A DNA stretch of 64,000 nt from Pseudomonadota bacterium. Its GTDB lineage: Bacteria; Pseudomonadota; Gammaproteobacteria; Steroidobacterales; Steroidobacteraceae. A program made the position numbers and the translations under genes. Below the pieces are notes generated by a model. It did not search any database, had not been told where the DNA came from, and saw nothing but the letters and a program-made list of their open reading frames with translations. Shown one piece after another: positions 9,551 through 17,979 of the stretch; the stretch's first letter is position 1; each line of letters begins with the position of its first letter. The stretch lies in the NCBI GenBank assembly GCA_023423065.1, contig JAFAGC010000087.1, forward strand, positions 1 to 64,000, in the 5' to 3' direction.

Positions 9551-10948
9551 GTGAGCATCCAGACAGGTTTCGACAACGCCCTGCTGGGCCGGTACGACAG
9601 ACCCGGCCCGCGTTACACGTCCTATCCTTCCGCGTTGCAGTTTTCGCCGGATTTCACGGCGGCGGACCTGCGCCGCGAGGCGATGCGCAGCAACGAGGAG
9701 CCGATCCCGCGCGACCTGTCGCTGTACGTGCACGTGCCCTACTGCTTCTCGCCGTGTTTCTACTGCGGCTGCAACCGCATCATCACGCGCGATCTCGGGC
9801 GCGGCACCGTCTACGTCGAACGCATCGTGCGGGAGGCCGAACGCGTCGCGCAGATGTTCGATCGCGGGCGCGTGGTGCGCCAGCTGCACTTCGGCGGCGG
9901 CACGCCCAACTTCCTCTCCGCGGAGGCGATCGAACGGCTGCTCGACAGCTTCGGCCGGAACTTCCGCCTGTCGACGAAACCCGACCGCGATTTTTCGATC
10001 GAGCTCGATCCGCGCTGGGTGCGTGCGGGGGACATCGCCGCGTACGCCGACATGGGCTTCAACCGCGCGAGCCTCGGCGTGCAGGATTTCGATCACGCGG
10101 TGCAGCTCGCGATCAACCGCGTGCAGTCCGTCGAGGAGACGCTGCGCACGATCGAGGATTGCCGCACCGCCGGCTTCCGCTCGGTCAACGTCGATCTCAT
10201 CTACGGCCTGCCGCGCCAGACGCCCGGCGGATTCGCCGCGACGCTCGAGACCATCGTGCGCGCGCGGCCCGACCGCGTGGCCATCTATGGTTACGCGCAC
10301 ATGCCACAGCTCTTCAAGGCGCAGAAGCAGATCGAGGAGACCGAACTACCCGACGCCGCGGCGCGCGTGCGGCTGCTGCGGCTCGCGATCGACCGGCTGA
10401 CCGCCGCGGGTTACCGCCACATCGGGCTCGATCATTTCGCGCTGCCCGAGGACGACCTCACGCGCGCGCTGGACAGCGACAGCCTGCATCGCAACTTCAT
10501 GGGTTACACGACCCATGCCGATTGCGACCTGATCGGACTCGGCGTGAGCGCGATCAGCCACATCGGCGACAGCTACAGCCAGAACTTTCGCGGACTGCCC
10601 GAGTGGGAGTCGGCCGTCGACCAGGGTCGCCTGCCGACCTGGCGCGGCGTCGCGCTGGACGAGGACGACGTCATCCGCGCCGACGTGATCCAGCAGATCA
10701 TGTGCCGGGGCGCGATCGACCGGACGGCGATCGAGGAGCGCTACGACATCGAGTTCGAACACTACTTCGGCGGCGCGCTCGCCTCGCTGGGCGCGCTGGA
10801 GAAGGACGGCCTGGTCGAAATCGGCGAGGAGCGCATCAACGTGACGTCGCGGGGCCGGCTGCTGCTGCGTATGATCGCCATGTGCTTCGACCGCTATATC
10901 CACGCGTCGGCCGCGCAGGAGCGTCCGCGTCATTCGCGCATCATCTGA
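9551..10948 (+). CDS. hemN: Oxygen-independent coproporphyrinogen III oxidase (HemN)
   Basis: A 465-residue radical SAM enzyme that converts coproporphyrinogen III to protoporphyrinogen IX without oxygen. The cluster-binding motif is CFSPCFYCGCN (the CxxxCxxC of HemN), followed by HFGGGTPNF. Start is a GTG four bases after nnrS; the opening sequence RYDRPGPRYTSYP is the normal HemN N-terminus. It supplies haem for the oxidases and denitrification enzymes when oxygen is low, and its place between nnrS and the FNR-like gene fits that role. Confidence 0.95.
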   Translation: MSIQTGFDNALLGRYDRPGPRYTSYPSALQFSPDFTAADLRREAMRSNEEPIPRDLSLYVHVPYCFSPCFYCGCNRIITRDLGRGTVYVERIVREAERVAQMFDRGRVVRQLHFGGGTPNFLSAEAIERLLDSFGRNFRLSTKPDRDFSIELDPRWVRAGDIAAYADMGFNRASLGVQDFDHAVQLAINRVQSVEETLRTIEDCRTAGFRSVNVDLIYGLPRQTPGGFAATLETIVRARPDRVAIYGYAHMPQLFKAQKQIEETELPDAAARVRLLRLAIDRLTAAGYRHIGLDHFALPEDDLTRALDSDSLHRNFMGYTTHADCDLIGLGVSAISHIGDSYSQNFRGLPEWESAVDQGRLPTWRGVALDEDDVIRADVIQQIMCRGAIDRTAIEERYDIEFEHYFGGALASLGALEKDGLVEIGEERINVTSRGRLLLRMIAMCFDRYIHASAAQERPRHSRII

Positions 10949-10973
10949 CTGCGCCAGTCCTGCCGCGCGGGCG

Positions 10974-11729
10974 GTGGCCGTGAGACCCACGCGCCTGCCC
11001 AATCCCGCCGCGGCCGACGACGGCAACGAGTTCGAGTTCTGCAGCACCTGCGCGTTTTCCGCCGCCTGCCTCGGGCAGGGGTTCGACAAGTCGCGGCTGC
11101 GCGAACTGCACGTTCTCGTCCAGCACGTGGGGCCGTTCGCCGAGGGCGAGCACATCTTTCGTGAAGGCGATCCGTTCGAGGCCATCGCGGCCGTGCGCGC
11201 CGGCACCGTGAAGACCTATGTGAACGACAGCGAGGGACGCGAGCAGGTGCTCGGGTTCTTCCTGCCGGGCGAGGTGATAGGGCTGAACGCGATCTCGCAT
11301 TCGCGCTATCCGTGTAACGCCGTGGCGCTGGACCAGGTCAGCCTGTGCCGCTTCTCGTTCCCGAATATCGCCGCGCTCGCCGGCCGCGTGCCCGGACTGC
11401 AGGCCCAGCTTTTCAAACTATTGAGCGAGGACATCGGCAAGGCCGCGCTGCTCGCCGGCAATTTCTCCGCCGACGAACGCATGGCCGCGTTCCTCGTCTC
11501 GCTGTCGCGACGCGCGGCCGCGCGCGGCGGCTCCGCCACCCGGTTGCACCTCGCGATGACCCGCACCGACATCGCCAACTACCTGCGCCTCGCCTCCGAA
11601 AGCGTGAGCCGGGGATTTTCGCGATTGCAGGACGCCGGCATCGTGCGCGTGGACCGCCGCGAGATCGTGATCGCCGACCCCGCCCGCCTCGAAGATCTCG
11701 CGAAGCACATCCTCCGAGAGAACGACTAG
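10974..11729 (+). CDS. fnr: FNR/ANR-type oxygen-responsive transcription factor
   Basis: A 251-residue Crp/Fnr-family regulator. Cysteines at 23, 26, 32 and 114 match the four ligands of the oxygen-labile [4Fe-4S] cluster of FNR. A cyclic-nucleotide-fold sensor domain and dimer helix follow, then a helix-turn-helix with the recognition segment ESVSR, which in this family reads TTGAT half-sites. Start is GTG 10974 (GTG 10980 is also possible). Likely targets inside the window are the boxes before nnrS, norZ and nirK. The cysteines argue for an oxygen sensor rather than a haem-type NO sensor (DNR). Confidence 0.92.
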   Translation: MAVRPTRLPNPAAADDGNEFEFCSTCAFSAACLGQGFDKSRLRELHVLVQHVGPFAEGEHIFREGDPFEAIAAVRAGTVKTYVNDSEGREQVLGFFLPGEVIGLNAISHSRYPCNAVALDQVSLCRFSFPNIAALAGRVPGLQAQLFKLLSEDIGKAALLAGNFSADERMAAFLVSLSRRAAARGGSATRLHLAMTRTDIANYLRLASESVSRGFSRLQDAGIVRVDRREIVIADPARLEDLAKHILREND

Positions 11730-11737
11730 CGGGAAAC

Positions 11738-12251
11738 GAAATGGGGACATTCCTCGTTTCCTAGCAAAAGGGGACAGACCTGATTCGATGGCACGCTGCC
11801 ATCCAGTCTTGCGACTCTTCGTCTTGGGTCTTGGCCACCAAGTGTCGCGGATGTTTATTGCCAGCTACGAGCGAAACGCGTCGACAGTCGCGTCGGTGCG
11901 CGGCTCGATGAGTCCCGGCGATCACCGCCACCCGCGCACGGCATGGACGGCGCACATGCGATGGGGCTGAGCGTACGCGGCGCATCCGGCGTTCGCGCAA
12001 GGCACGGAGGCAAGGAACACCCTCAGACTGCGCTAGGCGCCCTCACAGATTGGCAGAGACAGATAACCCGCCCCCGCGGCCGGCGGGCCATCGCCTGACG
12101 CGTTCAGTAGCTGGGGCGCGCCGCGGTAGCGAAACCCATCGCGTGGGCGACGGCCATGCCGTCAACGCGGACGCAGCAATCGCCGGGACTCATCGAGCCC
12201 GAAATCGAGGTCTGTCCCCTTTTGCTAGGAAACGAGGAATGTCCCCATTTC
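11738..12251. mobile_element. 514-bp element with perfect 44-bp terminal inverted repeats
   Basis: Bases 11738-11781 and 12208-12251 are perfect inverted copies, 44 bases each. Each arm contains two cores, AATGGGGACATTCCTC and GGGGACAGACCT; the first recurs in the palindrome in norZ (14560), and the GGGGACA part of the second in ccoS (26078). The 426-bp interior has no convincing gene on either strand, so it is a non-autonomous or decayed element. Such GGGGACA repeats resemble those that accompany REP-associated transposases, but none is encoded here. It fills the gap between the fnr-type gene and norZ, ending 24 bases before the norZ FNR box. Confidence 0.7.
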
Positions 12252-12274
12252 ACTCTCCATTTCACCCTGCCCAT

Positions 12275-12288
12275 CTGATCTGGATCAG
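12275..12288 (+). promoter_or_regulatory. FNR/DNR-type box upstream of norZ
   Basis: CTGATCTGGATCAG is a perfect 14-bp palindrome of the FNR class (TGAT-N4-ATCA). Its centre lies about 60 bases before the norZ ATG, leaving room for a start site about 41 bases downstream and a GGGAG ribosome site. Confidence 0.75.
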
Positions 12289-12340
12289 GGCGATCTTTCA
12301 TGTGCCAGAAGACCATGAGGCATCTTCCGGGAGATGCTCC

Positions 12341-14647
12341 ATGACCTCGACTCGCAAACTCTGGCTGGCACTGGCAATTCTGCTGGCAGCCTCTTTTTCC
12401 GTGCTGCTGTGGGTGGGTGGCGAAATCCATCGCGTGATGCCCCCCATCCCGTCGCAAGTCGTCACCACCGACGGCAGCACGATCTTCACCCGCGCCGACA
12501 TCGAGAAGGGCCGCCAGGTCTGGCAGTCCATCGGGGGTCAGCAGCTCGGTTCGATCTGGGGACACGGCGCCTACGTGGCGCCGGATTGGTCCGCGGACTG
12601 GCTGCACCGCGAGGCGACCGCCTGGCTCGACATCCTCGCGTTGCGCGAGTCGGGCAGCCGGTACGCGGAGCTTCCGGAGGAACAGCAGGCCGCGCTCGCC
12701 GCGCGGCTGCGCCCGATGATCCGCAAGAACACCTTCGATCCGCAGACCGAATCGGTCACGGTGGCCCCGGATCGCGCCGCGGCCATCCTCAACGTGGCCG
12801 CGCACTACACCTCGCTGTTCGGTGACGACCCGGCAACGCTCGAGCTGCGCAAGGCGTACGCGATGAAAAACGGCACCGTCGCCGACGCGCAGCATCGCGT
12901 CGCGCTCGGCGCGTTCATCTGGTGGTCTTCGTGGTCGGCAGTGACCGAACGTCCCGGCAAGAGCATCACCTACACGAACAACTGGCCGCACGATCCGCTG
13001 GTGGGCAACACGCCGCCGAGCCAGCTCCTGACGTGGACGGTGTTCAGCGTGTTGTTCCTGATCGCCGGCATCGCCTTGTTAGGCTGGCACCACGCGCGCA
13101 ACAAGGAAGAAGCGCCGCCGGAGCTGCCCAAGACCGACCCGCTCGCGCTCGTGAACGTGACGCCTTCCATGCGCGCCACCGCGAAGTATTTCTGGCTGGT
13201 GGTCGCGTTGTTCCTCGCGCAGATCCTGCTGGGCGCGATCACGGCTCACTACCAGGTCGAGGGCCAGGAAGCGTACGGCTTCCAGCTCGCCGAAGTGCTG
13301 CCCTACTCGCTCACCCGCACATGGCACACGCAGCTCGCGGTGTTGTGGATCGCGACCGCGTGGCTGGGCATGGGCCTGTACATCGGTCCGGCGATCTCCG
13401 GCCACGAGCCCAGGTACCAGCGGCTCGGCGTCAACGTGTTGTTCACCTGCCTCATCATCATTGTCGTAGGCGCCTTTGCCGGCCAGTGGCTGGCGGTGAT
13501 GCAGAAGTTAGGCCTCGCGAAGAACTTCTGGTTCGGACACCAGGGCTGGGAGTACGTCGACCTCGGCCGGTTCTGGCAGATCTTCCTGTTCGCGGGCCTC
13601 GGCATCTGGCTGACTCTCGTCGGGCGCGCGTTGTGGCCGGCGATCAGGAAAGGCGGTGAATCCAAGTCCATCGTCGCGCTGCTGTTCGCGTCCACGGTGT
13701 GCATCGGCCTGTTCTACGGCGCCGGGCTCATGTGGGGCGAGCACACGCATCTGTCCATGGTCGAGTACTGGCGCTGGTGGGTGGTGCACCTTTGGGTGGA
13801 GGGGTTCTTCGAAGTGTTCGCCACCGCGGTCATCGCGTTCCTGTTCACGCGGCTCGGGCTGCTGCGCCCGAAGACGGCCACGGTCGCGGTGTTGTTCGCC
13901 ACGATCGTGTTCCTCGCGGGCGGCGTACTCGGCACGCTGCATCACCTGTACTTCACCGGCACACCGACCGCGGTGCTGGCGCTGGGCGCGAGCTTCTCCG
14001 CGCTCGAGGTGGTGCCGCTGGCCTTCATCGGCTTCGAGGCCTATCACACCTACAAGCTGGGCCAGGCGACGCCGTGGATGCAGCGTTACAAGTGGCCGAT
14101 CCTGTTCTTCACGGCGGTCGCGTTCTGGAATGTCGTGGGCGCGGGATTGTTCGGCTTCCTGATCAATCCGCCGCTGCCGCTGTATTACATGCAGGGCCTG
14201 AACCTGACGCCGCTGCACGGCCACACCGCGTTGTTCGGCGTGTACGGCTTTCTCGGCATCGGACTGATGTTGTTCTGCCTGCGCGGCCTCCGGCCGCACC
14301 TGCACTGGAACGAGCGCGTGCTCAACGCGGCGTTCTGGTGCTTCAACATCGGGCTCGCCGGCATGGCGTTGTTCACGCTGCTGCCGATCGGCGTGCTGCA
14401 GCTCAACGCCGCGATCGATCACGGCTACTGGTATGCGCGCTCCGCGGAGTTCATGCAGAAGCCGATCATCGACCTGCTGGTGTGGATGCGTGTGCCGGGC
14501 GACGTGATCTTCAGCGCCGGCGCGATGATCCTCGCCTGGTTCGTGTTCCGGCTGTGGGTGGGAAATGGGGACATTCCTCATTTTCCTGTCACAATCGACC
14601 GCGTTCCCGCCATGCCACAGTCCCAGACGATTGTGACAAGAAAATGA
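12341..14647 (+). CDS. norZ: Quinol-dependent nitric oxide reductase (qNOR)
   Basis: A 768-residue single-subunit enzyme that reduces NO to N2O with electrons from quinol, in the inner membrane. The N-terminal part has one membrane helix and the extra periplasmic domain of qNOR (QVWQSIGGQQLGSIWGHGAY); the rest is a twelve-helix haem-copper-oxidase-like core with conserved histidines (ITAHYQVEG, LWVEGFFEVFAT, GHTALFGVYG). ATG 12341 follows a GGGAG site and gives the expected start. The last 28 codons (from residue 740) and the stop codon lie inside a palindromic repeat, so the natural C-terminus has been replaced just after FVFRLWVG. A FNR box precedes it. Confidence 0.93.
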   Translation: MTSTRKLWLALAILLAASFSVLLWVGGEIHRVMPPIPSQVVTTDGSTIFTRADIEKGRQVWQSIGGQQLGSIWGHGAYVAPDWSADWLHREATAWLDILALRESGSRYAELPEEQQAALAARLRPMIRKNTFDPQTESVTVAPDRAAAILNVAAHYTSLFGDDPATLELRKAYAMKNGTVADAQHRVALGAFIWWSSWSAVTERPGKSITYTNNWPHDPLVGNTPPSQLLTWTVFSVLFLIAGIALLGWHHARNKEEAPPELPKTDPLALVNVTPSMRATAKYFWLVVALFLAQILLGAITAHYQVEGQEAYGFQLAEVLPYSLTRTWHTQLAVLWIATAWLGMGLYIGPAISGHEPRYQRLGVNVLFTCLIIIVVGAFAGQWLAVMQKLGLAKNFWFGHQGWEYVDLGRFWQIFLFAGLGIWLTLVGRALWPAIRKGGESKSIVALLFASTVCIGLFYGAGLMWGEHTHLSMVEYWRWWVVHLWVEGFFEVFATAVIAFLFTRLGLLRPKTATVAVLFATIVFLAGGVLGTLHHLYFTGTPTAVLALGASFSALEVVPLAFIGFEAYHTYKLGQATPWMQRYKWPILFFTAVAFWNVVGAGLFGFLINPPLPLYYMQGLNLTPLHGHTALFGVYGFLGIGLMLFCLRGLRPHLHWNERVLNAAFWCFNIGLAGMALFTLLPIGVLQLNAAIDHGYWYARSAEFMQKPIIDLLVWMRVPGDVIFSAGAMILAWFVFRLWVGNGDIPHFPVTIDRVPAMPQSQTIVTRK

Positions 14648-14665
14648 GGAATGTCCCCATTTCCC
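14560..14665. repeat. 106-bp palindromic element forming the norZ 3' end
   Basis: Arms 14560-14597 and 14628-14665 are 38 bases each and complementary with a single mismatch; the loop is 30 bases. The outer 20 bases of each arm carry the AATGGGGACATTCCTC core also found at 11738. The element supplies norZ's last codons and ends one base before the sirB2-type ATG, so it also occupies that gene's ribosome-site position. Confidence 0.75.
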
Positions 14666-14666
14666 G

Positions 14667-15068
14667 ATGATCGAGTATTACCTGGCGATAAAGTGGGTCC
14701 ACGTCGCCGCCGTCATCGCGAGCGGTTCGCTGTTCGCGATGCGCGGCGCGGCGCAACTGGCCGGCGCGGGCTGGACGATGGCCGCGCCGCTGCGTTACCT
14801 GAGTTACGCAGTCGACACGGTGCTGCTCACCGCGGCGCTGATGCTGGTCACCGTCCTGCGCCAGTATCCGTTCGTGCAGGGCTGGCTCACCGTAAAGGTG
14901 TTGCTGCTCGTCGTGTACATCGTGCTCGGGTCGTTCGCGCTGAAACGCGGCAGGTCCCGCGCGGTGCGCGCCGGGTTCTACGTCTCCGCCCTCGCCGTCT
15001 ATCTATTCATCGCCAGCGTCGCGCGGGCTCACCATCCCGCCGGCGTGTTCTCCTGGTTGGGCGGTTGA
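14667..15068 (+). CDS. SirB2 family membrane protein
   Basis: A 133-residue protein with four hydrophobic helices, beginning YYLAIKWVHVAAVIASGSLFAMRG and containing KVLLLVVYIVLGSFAL, as in the SirB2 family. The family's role is unclear despite the old name (invasion gene expression up-regulator); members often sit beside NO reductase genes. It starts 19 bases after the norZ stop, straight after a palindromic repeat, and shows no ribosome-binding site. Its last 66 bases overlap the convergent P-type ATPase gene. Confidence 0.75.
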   Translation: MIEYYLAIKWVHVAAVIASGSLFAMRGAAQLAGAGWTMAAPLRYLSYAVDTVLLTAALMLVTVLRQYPFVQGWLTVKVLLLVVYIVLGSFALKRGRSRAVRAGFYVSALAVYLFIASVARAHHPAGVFSWLGG

Positions 15069-17864
15069 CCGGATCCTGCGCTTGACCAGCTTGCGCAGCT
15101 CGTTGAGCCACAACACCGAGCTGCCGATCGCGACGCACCGCAGCCACTCGGCGAGCGTGAGCGCTTCGGTCGCGAACGCCTGCTGCAGGAAAGGCACGTG
15201 GACGACCGCCACCTGCAACAGGATCGACAACCCCACCGAGCCCCACAGCCAGTGATTGGCGAACAGGCCGTAGAACGCGCTGACCTCGTCGGAGCGCGCG
15301 TTGAACACGTTGAACAGCGAGAAGAACACGAGCGTCGTGAACGCCATGGTCTGCGCGTGGCGCAGCGACCCCGTGCCTTCGATGAAGCCGCCGGGCAGGC
15401 TCGCGTCGATCGCGAACAACGTGCCGAGCGCGATCACCGCGCCGACGTACAGGATCCCGCGCCACATCGGGCCCGTGATCACGTGTTCGGCGCGCGGCCG
15501 CGGCCGATGCCGCATGTAGCGTTCGTCGGGCGGATCGACGCCCAACGCGAGCGCCGGCGCCCCGTCGGTCACCAGGTTGATCCACAACACGTGGATGGCC
15601 ATGAGCGGCAGCGCGATCTCGCCCGGCGTCTCCGCGACGAGCCCGATCGTGCCGGCGAACAACACGCCCGCGAACATCGTGATCACCTCGCCGATGTTCG
15701 ACGACAGCAGGTAACGCAGGAACTTGCGGATGTTCGCGAAGATCGCGCGGCCTTCCTCGACCGCGGCCACAATGGTCGCGAAGTTGTCGTCCTGCAGCAC
15801 GATGTCCGAGGCCTGCTTCGCGACGTCCGTGCCCGTGATGCCCATCGCGACGCCGATGTCCGCGGTCTTGAGCGCCGGCGCATCGTTCACGCCGTCGCCC
15901 GTCATCGCGACGATGCCGCCCTCGCGCTGCAGCGCCTGCACGATGCGCAGCTTGTCGCCGGGATTCACACGCGCGAAGACGGACGCGTGCCGCACGGTTT
16001 CGCGCAGTTCGTCGTCGGAGAGATTCGCGAGCTCGGCGCCCGAGACGGCCTTGCCGCCGTCGCCGATTCCGAGCTCGGCGGCGATGACGGCCGCGGTGAC
16101 CGGATGATCGCCCGTGATCATGATGGGCCGCACGCGCGCGGCGCGTGCCCGCGCCACCGCGTCCTTCGCTTCCTGGCGCGGCGGATCGATCATCCCCACC
16201 AATCCGGCGAACACCAGCTCGTGCTCGAGCGAAGGATCCGCGTCGCCGTTCTCGAGCGCATCGCGCGGCAACGTGCGGAACGCGACGCCGAGCGTGCGCA
16301 GCGCCTCGCCCGCGAGCTTTTCGTTGGCGCGGCGTATCTCGTCGCGGCGCGCGCCGGCGAGCGCGCGGGCCTCACTACCCACGAGCTCGTGTGTGCAGCG
16401 CGCGAGCAACACGTCCGGCGCGCCCTTGGTGAACACGCGCAGCTTGCCGCGCTCGGCGTCCTCGTGCACGGTGCTCATGAGTTTGCGTTCGGAGGAAAAC
16501 GGCACTTCGCCGACGCGCTCGAACCGGCGGGACAACGTGCCATCGAGTCCCGCCTTGCGCGCGGCGACCAGCAACGCGGCTTCGGTCGGATCGCCTTGAA
16601 TGGTCCACGTCCCACCCTCCTGGTGGATCGAGGCATTGTTCGCGCGGTCGCCGGCCGCGAGCGCATGTTCGAGCTCGATGCGCAACGCGTCATCCAGCGG
16701 CAGGGATTCGCCTGAATCGGAAACCCGAGAGATCTCGCCTTCCGGCGCGTAACCCGTGCCGCCGAACGCCACGCGTCCGCTCGCGGTGACGATCGCACGC
16801 ACGGCCATCTCGTTGCGCGTCAGCGTGCCGGTCTTGTCGGAGGCGATGACGCTGGCCGAGCCGAGCGTTTCGACCGCGGCGAGATGGCGGACGATGGCCT
16901 TGCGACGCGCCATGCGCTGCACGCCGAGCGCAAGCACCGCCGCGACCACGGCCGGCAATCCTTCGGGCACCGCGGCCACCGCGAGGGCGACGGCGAAGAT
17001 CAGCGCGTCGAGAAAGCCCGCGAGACCGTCGATCTCCGCGGAGAGCAGCAGTACGACGACCATGAACACGGCGATCGTGATCACGATCAGCCCGAGCATG
17101 CGTCCGAGCCGCGCGAGCTCGCGCTGCAGCGGTGTCGATTCGTCGGGCGTCGCGGCCAGCATGCCGGCGATGCGGCCCATCTGTGTGTTCGCGCCGGTGG
17201 CGGTGACGACCGCGCGCCCATGTCCGAAGGTCACGGCGGTGCCGGCGAAGATCATGTTCGTCTGGTCGCCGGGACCCACCTCGGCCGCGACCGCATCGAT
17301 GTCCTTGTCGACCGGCAGGCTCTCGCCCGTGAGCGAGGCTTCCGCGGTCTGCAGGGCGGCGACGCGCAGCAGCCGCGCGTCGGCCGGAACCGTGTCGCCT
17401 TCCTCGACGAGGATGAGATCGCCGGGCACCAGGCGCGTGGCATCGATGCGCTGCCGCACACCGCCGCGGAACACGCTCGCCTGCGCGGCGGACATGCTTC
17501 GCAGCGCGGCCAGCGCCTGCTCGGCTCGCGCCTGCTGGACGTGCCCCAGCAGCGCGTTGAGCACCACGATGGCGAGGATCGCGACGGTTTCGTACGGCAC
17601 CGCGGTTTCGCGCTCGTACAGCCAGGACGCGAACGAGATCACCATCGCGCCGATCAGCAACAGCACGAGCGGATCCGCGAACTGCGCCAGGAACTTGCGC
17701 CACCCGGGAACACGCCGCTCGCGCCCCAGCTCGTTCGGGCCGACACGCGCCAGCCGATCGGCGGCTTCCGCCTCGGAGAGGCCCGATTGCGCGTCGGCGC
17801 CGAGTTTCCGGACGACCTCGTCGCAGGGCAGCGCGTGGCTATTGTTAGAGCGGGGAAGATCCAT
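15003..17864 (-). CDS. P-type cation ATPase, calcium-transporter type
   Basis: A 953-residue type II P-type ATPase. It has the N-terminal cation ATPase domain, TGES (179-182), the M4 motif PEGLP (300-304), the phosphorylated Asp343 in DKTGTLT, the GDGVNDAPAL hinge, and the M5/M6 motifs SSNIGEV and NLVTDG typical of calcium pumps of the PMR1/SERCA/PacL class. Export of Ca2+ (or Mn2+) is likely but not certain. The start at 17864 matches the family; the upstream frame is not conserved-looking. Mycobacterial CtpF, a member of the hypoxia regulon there, is of the same type. Its end overlaps the sirB2-type gene by 66 bases. Confidence 0.88.
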   Translation of the reverse strand: MDLPRSNNSHALPCDEVVRKLGADAQSGLSEAEAADRLARVGPNELGRERRVPGWRKFLAQFADPLVLLLIGAMVISFASWLYERETAVPYETVAILAIVVLNALLGHVQQARAEQALAALRSMSAAQASVFRGGVRQRIDATRLVPGDLILVEEGDTVPADARLLRVAALQTAEASLTGESLPVDKDIDAVAAEVGPGDQTNMIFAGTAVTFGHGRAVVTATGANTQMGRIAGMLAATPDESTPLQRELARLGRMLGLIVITIAVFMVVVLLLSAEIDGLAGFLDALIFAVALAVAAVPEGLPAVVAAVLALGVQRMARRKAIVRHLAAVETLGSASVIASDKTGTLTRNEMAVRAIVTASGRVAFGGTGYAPEGEISRVSDSGESLPLDDALRIELEHALAAGDRANNASIHQEGGTWTIQGDPTEAALLVAARKAGLDGTLSRRFERVGEVPFSSERKLMSTVHEDAERGKLRVFTKGAPDVLLARCTHELVGSEARALAGARRDEIRRANEKLAGEALRTLGVAFRTLPRDALENGDADPSLEHELVFAGLVGMIDPPRQEAKDAVARARAARVRPIMITGDHPVTAAVIAAELGIGDGGKAVSGAELANLSDDELRETVRHASVFARVNPGDKLRIVQALQREGGIVAMTGDGVNDAPALKTADIGVAMGITGTDVAKQASDIVLQDDNFATIVAAVEEGRAIFANIRKFLRYLLSSNIGEVITMFAGVLFAGTIGLVAETPGEIALPLMAIHVLWINLVTDGAPALALGVDPPDERYMRHRPRPRAEHVITGPMWRGILYVGAVIALGTLFAIDASLPGGFIEGTGSLRHAQTMAFTTLVFFSLFNVFNARSDEVSAFYGLFANHWLWGSVGLSILLQVAVVHVPFLQQAFATEALTLAEWLRCVAIGSSVLWLNELRKLVKRRIRSTAQPGEHAGGMVSPRDAGDE

Positions 17865-17979
17865 GAGCGGATGGTAGGGCTTGAGTCCCCTCGGCGGCCA
17901 GCCGGTGCCAGATTGCGGCGCGCGCCTACGCGAACTCGGCATCCAAATCCCCTCATCGAAGGCGTAGGCTAAGGCGCGC

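Noticed and set aside
5083..9554. Very long arginine-rich reading frames running across the ABC exporter, adaptor and nnrS genes
   Set aside because: They are off-frame shadows of high-GC genes; only the parts with family motifs (for example the adaptor from 7069) are real.
11761..12000. Short reading frames on both strands inside the 514-bp element
   Set aside because: No ribosome site, no recognisable domain, and one runs into the repeat arms; treated as non-coding element interior.
17927..17944. TACGCGAACTCGGCATCC between the P-type ATPase and phosphoketolase genes as another motif copy
   Set aside because: The second block is CGGCAT at the wrong spacing, so the match is too weak to list as a site.
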